From NCBI RefSeq assembly GCF_021440195.1, contig NZ_JAJTSZ010000014.1:1-50500 (forward strand): a stretch of 50,500 nt of DNA. The letters are read 5' to 3'. Position 1 is the stretch's first letter. Each line of letters begins with the position of its first letter. The stretch is from Dyadobacter sp. CY356. GTDB taxonomy: Bacteria; Bacteroidota; Bacteroidia; Cytophagales; Spirosomataceae. Made by a program: the position numbers and the translations under genes. Below, in pieces: positions 46,341 through 50,500 of this stretch. The notes beneath the pieces are model-generated. The model ran no database searches. It saw only the letters and a list, made by a program, of their open reading frames with translations, and was not told the origin of the DNA.

Positions 46341-46438
46341 TAGCATTTTTTTACATTAATTTTATAGTGAAAATCTCTATTGACGATGGCGTATTTTTCT
46401 AAACATTTTTCATTCCAACTTAACCAAATTAATACATT

Positions 46439-47023
46439 ATGGCCTTAATAAAATCAGTACTTATTATGATTACCAGTTTATTTACCGGACTATTCGCCGA
46501 TAAAAGTGAAACAGCTGTAAAACCGGCAGAAGCAATGGTTGCAAAACAAACTTTGTACGACTTCAAAGTGAAATCCCTTGTAGGTGACAAAACGGTTGAT
46601 TTGAGCAAATACAAAGGAAAAAAAGTAGTTATACTGAATGTTGCTTCAAAATGCGGATACACAAAACAGTATGCTGACTGGGAAAAATTCAACAAAGAAC
46701 ATGGTGACAAAGTGGTTGTATTAGGATTTCCGGCCAATAACTTTGGTGGTCAGGAACCGGGTACAAGTGAAGAAATCGCTACTTTCTGCTCAAAAACATA
46801 TGGTGTTTCTTTCCCTATGTTTGAAAAAGTTTCAGTTCTTGGCCCGGATCAGGCTCCTATTTACAAATGGCTAAGTACAAAAGAATTAAATGGATGGAAT
46901 GACAAAGTTCCAACATGGAATTTCTGTAAATATGTGATTAACGAAAAAGGAGAACTGACCAACTTTTTCGCATCTAAAATATTGCCGACTGATGCTGAGT
47001 TTTTGACTGCTGTTGGCATTTAA
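46439..47023 (+). CDS. Glutathione peroxidase family protein
   Basis: This 194-residue thiol peroxidase has the family's NVASKCGYT site with catalytic Cys72, Gln105 in NFGGQEPG and the Trp of PTWNFCKYV. A second Cys at 117 (ATFC) may act as the resolving residue, as in thioredoxin-dependent GPx proteins. The N-terminus (ALIKSVLIMITSLFTGLFA) is a hydrophobic signal-like segment, so it is probably exported or membrane-attached. In bacteria such enzymes reduce hydroperoxides mostly with thioredoxin. The DUF5618 and menA genes follow closely on the same strand, suggesting an operon. Confidence 0.92.
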   Translation: MALIKSVLIMITSLFTGLFADKSETAVKPAEAMVAKQTLYDFKVKSLVGDKTVDLSKYKGKKVVILNVASKCGYTKQYADWEKFNKEHGDKVVVLGFPANNFGGQEPGTSEEIATFCSKTYGVSFPMFEKVSVLGPDQAPIYKWLSTKELNGWNDKVPTWNFCKYVINEKGELTNFFASKILPTDAEFLTAVGI

Positions 47024-47052
47024 TTCCAGCTTCAGATTAAACACACACTTAC

Positions 47053-47427
47053 ATGAAAGAAATACTTGAAGCAAAAAGGCACATCGAAAATGCAAAAGAC
47101 ATCCTGAGTGAAAAAGCCCGGAAAGAAAACGGGTATTATCAGGATCGGAAATATGTAAAAATGGCTGGTCACACAGCTTATTCCGGTGTACTTGTAGCAT
47201 TGGATGCTATTTTAGGTGATAAAAAGAAAGGCCGCAAAAGTGTAGAATGGTATAAGGAAGAACTTGCCAGACTGGATAAAAAGATCCTTTCTGCATTTCT
47301 TGCCGCTTATGACACTTTACATTTGGCAATGAGCTATGACGGAAATTTAAGTTCCGAAGTATCTACTGCCGGCCTAAAAGACGCAGAGAAAATAATTGCC
47401 TGGGCTGAACAAAAAGCCCGGGCTTGA
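47053..47427 (+). CDS. DUF5618 family protein
   Basis: This 124-residue, probably all-helical soluble protein resembles DUF5618, a Bacteroidota family of unknown role. Typical segments are EAKRHIENAKDILSEKA, YVKMAGHTAYSGVLVALDAI and AAYDTLHLAMSYDG. It lies 29 bp after the peroxidase gene and 18 bp before menA, in the same direction, so it is likely part of an operon. The sequence gives no catalytic clue. The fold may be of the HEPN-like helical type, but I cannot confirm this. Confidence 0.75.
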   Translation: MKEILEAKRHIENAKDILSEKARKENGYYQDRKYVKMAGHTAYSGVLVALDAILGDKKKGRKSVEWYKEELARLDKKILSAFLAAYDTLHLAMSYDGNLSSEVSTAGLKDAEKIIAWAEQKARA

Positions 47428-47445
47428 TTTTAAGATTATAGTAAA

Positions 47446-48339
47446 ATGAAGTTTTGGATCGAAGCAGCCCGGCCCCGTACATTGCCATTGGCGCTATCAT
47501 GTATATTAATGGGCTGTTTTTTAGCAGCATCGACGGGTCATTTTAGCTGGCCCGTTGCTTTTCTAAGTGTGCTTACAACCACACTTCTACAAATACTCTC
47601 CAACTTTGCCAACGATTATGGCGATGCGGTTAATGGAAAAGATACCGAACTTCGTGAAGGGCCGATAAGAGCGGTTCATTCAGGCAGCATTCCGGCATCT
47701 ACAATGTTGAAAGCTATCATTCTATTTTCTGTACTGTCATTAATTTCCGGCATTTCTCTTTTATTTATTGCGCTGAGAGATGCACCTGCGAATACTTTCT
47801 GGGTTTTTCTCGGCATTGGAATTGCGTGTATCATCGCTGCAATCACATACACAGCAGGAAAACGCCCGTATGGTTATGTAGGACTTGGTGATTTATCCGT
47901 TTTAATTTTCTTCGGATGGGTGGGTGTTTTAGGAAGCAGTTATCTGCATACGCTTGTCTGGAACTGGGACTTATTATTACCGGCAACTAGCTGCGGACTT
48001 TTTGCAGTTGGCGTGCTTAATATCAACAATATCAGAGATATTGAGTCGGACCGAGCTACCGGCAAAAACTCAATTCCTGTCCGTCTGGGACGCGAAAAAG
48101 CAATTATTTACCATTGGGCAATTTTGAGTGTGGGAATGCTGTGTGTGCTGGTTTACACCGTTCAGCACTTTTCAAGTTATACCAGCCTTATTTTCCTTCT
48201 TAGCTTTCCACTTTTTATCAAAAACGGACTTGCTATTTCCAGATTGAAAAAGGCAAGTGAGCTTGATCCGTACCTTAAACAAATGGCGCTTTCAACATTG
48301 CTTTTTGTTATTCTTTTTGGAATAGGCGTTATTATTTAG
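47446..48339 (+). CDS. menA: 1,4-dihydroxy-2-naphthoate polyprenyltransferase
   Basis: This inner-membrane UbiA-superfamily enzyme attaches the polyprenyl tail to 1,4-dihydroxy-2-naphthoate in menaquinone synthesis. The 297-residue protein has about nine hydrophobic segments. The first Asp-rich motif is NDYGDAVNGKD and the second is DIESDRATGKNS. RPRTLPLALSCILMG is typical for MenA. It is the last gene of a likely three-gene run with the peroxidase and DUF5618 genes. Other men genes are not in the window. Confidence 0.95.
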   Translation: MKFWIEAARPRTLPLALSCILMGCFLAASTGHFSWPVAFLSVLTTTLLQILSNFANDYGDAVNGKDTELREGPIRAVHSGSIPASTMLKAIILFSVLSLISGISLLFIALRDAPANTFWVFLGIGIACIIAAITYTAGKRPYGYVGLGDLSVLIFFGWVGVLGSSYLHTLVWNWDLLLPATSCGLFAVGVLNINNIRDIESDRATGKNSIPVRLGREKAIIYHWAILSVGMLCVLVYTVQHFSSYTSLIFLLSFPLFIKNGLAISRLKKASELDPYLKQMALSTLLFVILFGIGVII

Positions 48340-48352
48340 ATGGCCAGATGAA

Positions 48353-50122
48353 TCATTTTCTAATAAATGGTTCATAGGCTTTTCCTAAAATTGAATATCC
48401 TTTCGCATTTGGATGAAGCCCGTCTGAGAAAAGCGATTCGTCAATTTTCCCATCCTTACCTGCCAATACCAAACCAGGATCTACATAATTTACATTGGCT
48501 GATTTTGTAAGTTCCTTCAACTTACTGTTCAGTTTGGCTACACGATCTTCCTGCTGTCTTCTTGGATAAATGCCGGCCATGGAAATATTTGCCTCAGGCT
48601 GATGATATTTCATTGCATCAATCAACATTTGCCAGCCAGCCAGGATTTCTTCATCAGAATTCATTTGAAGATTATTGGTGCCGATATTTACGAAAATTTG
48701 CTGCGCTTTAAAGCCATCCAGTTCTCCGTGGTATATGCGCCACAGCACATTCTCAATCCGATCCCAGCCATAACCCATATTCCTTGCATTTACTCCAAAA
48801 GTTTTATCCCAGGAATCCGCTCCTGTTGAGCGAGGCCCTTTTGGCAGCCCACCCCAGAAATGGGTTATAGAATTTCCGATCACAACAACTTTTGGCTGAT
48901 CAGATTTATTTGCTTTCAGAATATCAAAATGCCTTTTTTCCCAGTCATAATTGGCAAGCTCTCGCATTTGTGTACAGGGAATAGTTGTGGCTACTGTTCC
49001 TTTCTGCTCATGCAAAATCTCCCTGATTTGCTTTTCATAAGCCTCAGCATAACGCATCATTCCCAGATCCGTTGGGTGCGTGCCATCCACCATGGTTTCA
49101 ATATCCTGATGAAAATCTTCCTTTGGAATTAAAAAAACACTTGTTATACCCTCTGATTTCAACTGTGCAAATACTTCTTTTATAATCACATTGACATCCT
49201 GATAACTTTTCCGGCTGACGGCATTGATCTCTTCATCAGTATAACCATCGTGTTCAGCTATTACTATTGGAGTTTCAGGATGTTTAGCCCTTAATGTTCG
49301 AATACCGTCCAAATATCTTTTCTTAATCTCTTCCACGGGGACATTTACACTCGCCACAAGATTTGGAAGACAGTCCAGGATATAAATTTTCGCATCAATT
49401 TCAGAAACCAGATCAACCAATTCTTTTTCCATTCGTCCATTTCCTGAAAAGCCAAGATTTACCAACGGATCATCAAGTTTGCGTCCAAGAATTGCGGTCC
49501 AGGCCATGCCCGGACGTGATGCACAAGCTCCTTGTGCGATAGACGTTCCATAAACTACAATGGGTTTGTCTGGCCTTAAAGACAAAGGCTCGAAGCGTGT
49601 CCCTTCCGGCACTCCCACTTCAAGCCATTTCACATTGTTGTAAAGTGGTAAAAAAAGACGGTATTCCCGACCTAATTTGTGGGTTGGATCTACCGGCTCA
49701 ATATTTTTAAAATTGTACGTTATCGTATCTCCGAAAGCATATTTTCCTGCACACCAACGCCAGTCGCCATCATTTGAAATCGCATATAAATCTACCCCAC
49801 TCACTCCGGTTGCCGGCATATGCGGCAGGGCCTGTTTCCCGCCAACAATATATCTGACTTTTATTTCACCTGAATTCGCCCGAAAACGGATCATCAGACC
49901 AGCAGCCTGAGTCGATAGATTCCATACCTGCTCACGAACGTTTTTTTCCGCACGGGAGGGTAAACGGTCGTATTTGTTTTTAACTTCGTCAGGCCATGCT
50001 TGTCCTTCCAAAACGGGAAAAGAATTGTCTGCAGGATTCCACCAGGTGAAAGCAGTATTTTGTGCTGTAACAAAATGATTGAAGAAAGTGAGGAAAAAGC
50101 AATAGAATAATCTTGATTTCAT
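48353..50122 (-). CDS. Secreted protein with two SGNH/GDSL hydrolase domains
   Basis: This 589-residue exported protein starts with a signal peptide (NHFVTAQ). An N-terminal beta-sandwich domain spans about 20-170 (FRANSGEIKVRYIVGG). The first SGNH domain (about 175-370) has VVYGTSIAQGA, NLGFSGNG, LDCLPN and DGTHPTD. The second (about 395-589) has VVIGNSITHFW, NMGYGWD, VNIGTNNL and SDGLHPN. Both carry the Ser and the Asp-x-x-His blocks, so both may be active. Such proteins usually deacylate carbohydrates, for example as acetylxylan esterases. It converges with menA with only 13 bp between, and no terminator is seen there. Confidence 0.9.
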   Translation of the reverse strand: MKSRLFYCFFLTFFNHFVTAQNTAFTWWNPADNSFPVLEGQAWPDEVKNKYDRLPSRAEKNVREQVWNLSTQAAGLMIRFRANSGEIKVRYIVGGKQALPHMPATGVSGVDLYAISNDGDWRWCAGKYAFGDTITYNFKNIEPVDPTHKLGREYRLFLPLYNNVKWLEVGVPEGTRFEPLSLRPDKPIVVYGTSIAQGACASRPGMAWTAILGRKLDDPLVNLGFSGNGRMEKELVDLVSEIDAKIYILDCLPNLVASVNVPVEEIKKRYLDGIRTLRAKHPETPIVIAEHDGYTDEEINAVSRKSYQDVNVIIKEVFAQLKSEGITSVFLIPKEDFHQDIETMVDGTHPTDLGMMRYAEAYEKQIREILHEQKGTVATTIPCTQMRELANYDWEKRHFDILKANKSDQPKVVVIGNSITHFWGGLPKGPRSTGADSWDKTFGVNARNMGYGWDRIENVLWRIYHGELDGFKAQQIFVNIGTNNLQMNSDEEILAGWQMLIDAMKYHQPEANISMAGIYPRRQQEDRVAKLNSKLKELTKSANVNYVDPGLVLAGKDGKIDESLFSDGLHPNAKGYSILGKAYEPFIRK

Positions 50123-50224
50123 AAAAAAGGATCAGACACAGTTATTTGGTTACAAAAGTGTCTGTTTACCCGTTTCTTACTATATTTCTCGATGTATTTA
50201 TTTGGTTTATGAAGGTGAATTTTG

Positions 50225-50500
50225 CTTTGGCTAAAGCCGGAAAGTCCTGGCATATTTCAAGACCTAAGGTTGAAACCTCGTATGTTTGTCTTAGAAAATC
50301 ATGGTTAATAAAGATTAAGTTCAGAACTTGGTATTGAGTGGTGAGAGGAGATTGAAGCCTAAACAATCCAGCAGATATGTAGCACCCAAGGTATTCCCCA
50401 CCACCCAATGCTAAGAGTCACAACAGCACCTAAGGATTCACCAGAAAGGTGATAAGCCAGTATAGGACGAGAAAAGGCAAACTTATTCTAAGACCATGAG
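50225..50500 (+). repeat. Right copy of terminal inverted repeat
   Basis: This is the inverted partner of 1-277. It begins with CTTTGGCTAAAGCCGGAAA (50225-50243), then a 22-nt poorly matching segment (50244-50265), then the conserved core. The last 127 bp are identical to the first 127 of the window in reverse complement. Unlike the left copy, no transposase gene precedes it; upstream is the SGNH gene on the opposite strand. Confidence 0.95.
50266..50500 (+). ncRNA. Candidate structured RNA, solo copy
   Basis: The helices seen in the left copy recur. They are AGGTT-GA-AACCT (50267-50278), the closing stem GTCTTAGAA (50288-50296) with TTCTAAGAC (50486-50494), AAGTT-CAG-AACTT (50317-50329), TTGAGTGGTG (50334-50343) with CACCACCCAA (50399-50408, one mismatch), GATTG/CAATC (50350-50368) and TCACC-AGAAA-GGTGA (50438-50452). 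No long open frame is conserved. Whether it is transcribed is unknown, and it may extend past the window edge. Confidence 0.4.

Noticed and set aside
50146..50337. 63-codon plus-strand frame at the right end
   Set aside because: Its second half is the repeat and its first half resembles no protein. The reading frame is not shared with a longer gene.
1..50500. The whole window as a composite transposon bounded by inverted repeats
   Set aside because: The interior carries housekeeping genes (pgk, argS, pth, menA, pncB). The exact 127-bp match at the ends is better explained by contig ends in a repeat.

Overview
The window reads as chromosomal DNA of a Bacteroidota bacterium, most likely of the order Cytophagales (Dyadobacter/Spirosoma-like; the genus is a guess). 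Supporting signs are a SusC/SusD pair, other TonB-dependent receptor and OmpA-type outer-membrane proteins, a type IX secretion C-terminal domain, signal peptides ending in -AQ or -GQ, very AT-rich intergenic DNA, and promoter-like boxes of the Bacteroidota TAnnTTTG type. No tRNA, rRNA, CRISPR array, prophage or conjugative module was recognised. The content is mostly ordinary core and accessory metabolism.

Layout. Positions 1-277 are one copy of a repeat, next to an IS200/IS605-type (REP-associated-like) transposase on the minus strand. Positions 50225-50500 are a second, inverted copy without a transposase. From 0.8 to 9.4 kb lie DUF3820, nicotinate phosphoribosyltransferase, an XRE regulator, a TonB-dependent receptor, phosphoglycerate kinase and a FAN1-like VRR-NUC nuclease. 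From 9.4 to 16.7 kb lie a Cys-rich secreted protein, a secreted EEP-family hydrolase, an active/inactive M16 peptidase pair and an M20 amidohydrolase. From 16.8 to 25.6 kb lie SusD, SusC, a secreted sugar-isomerase-like protein and a T9SS protein with three internal modules. From 26 to 31 kb lie an SGNH/MBOAT acyl-transfer pair, a 2OG-Fe(II) oxygenase and a ChrA transporter. From 31 to 38 kb runs a plus-strand series: GH3 plus beta-lactamase-like fusion, M28 peptidase, trehalase, YdeI-like protein and PhzF. From 38 to 50 kb lie an EamA transporter, a LamG-OmpA protein, Pth, PyrR, a secreted unknown, ArgS, glutathione peroxidase, DUF5618, MenA and a double-SGNH hydrolase.

How the parts work together. 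NAD salvage (PncB), glycolysis (Pgk), translation (ArgS, Pth), pyrimidine control (PyrR) and menaquinone synthesis (MenA) are housekeeping. The SusCD pair followed by an M20 amidohydrolase suggests uptake of an amide-containing nutrient. The GH3/beta-lactamase fusion and M28 peptidase suggest cell-wall or peptide turnover. The MBOAT and SGNH pair suggests O-acetylation of an exported glycan.

The most interesting signal is the repeat at the two window ends. Its conserved block of about 235 nt folds on paper into several nested helices, including a perfect 9-bp closing stem. It follows a transposase at one end and stands alone at the other. Between this block and a short GGCTAAAGCC palindrome is a 22-nt segment of equal length that differs between the copies. 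The outer 127 bp of the two copies are exactly identical, which also suggests that the window ends are assembly contig ends. The window further holds several families of intergenic palindromes, some of which supply the stop codons of neighbouring genes.
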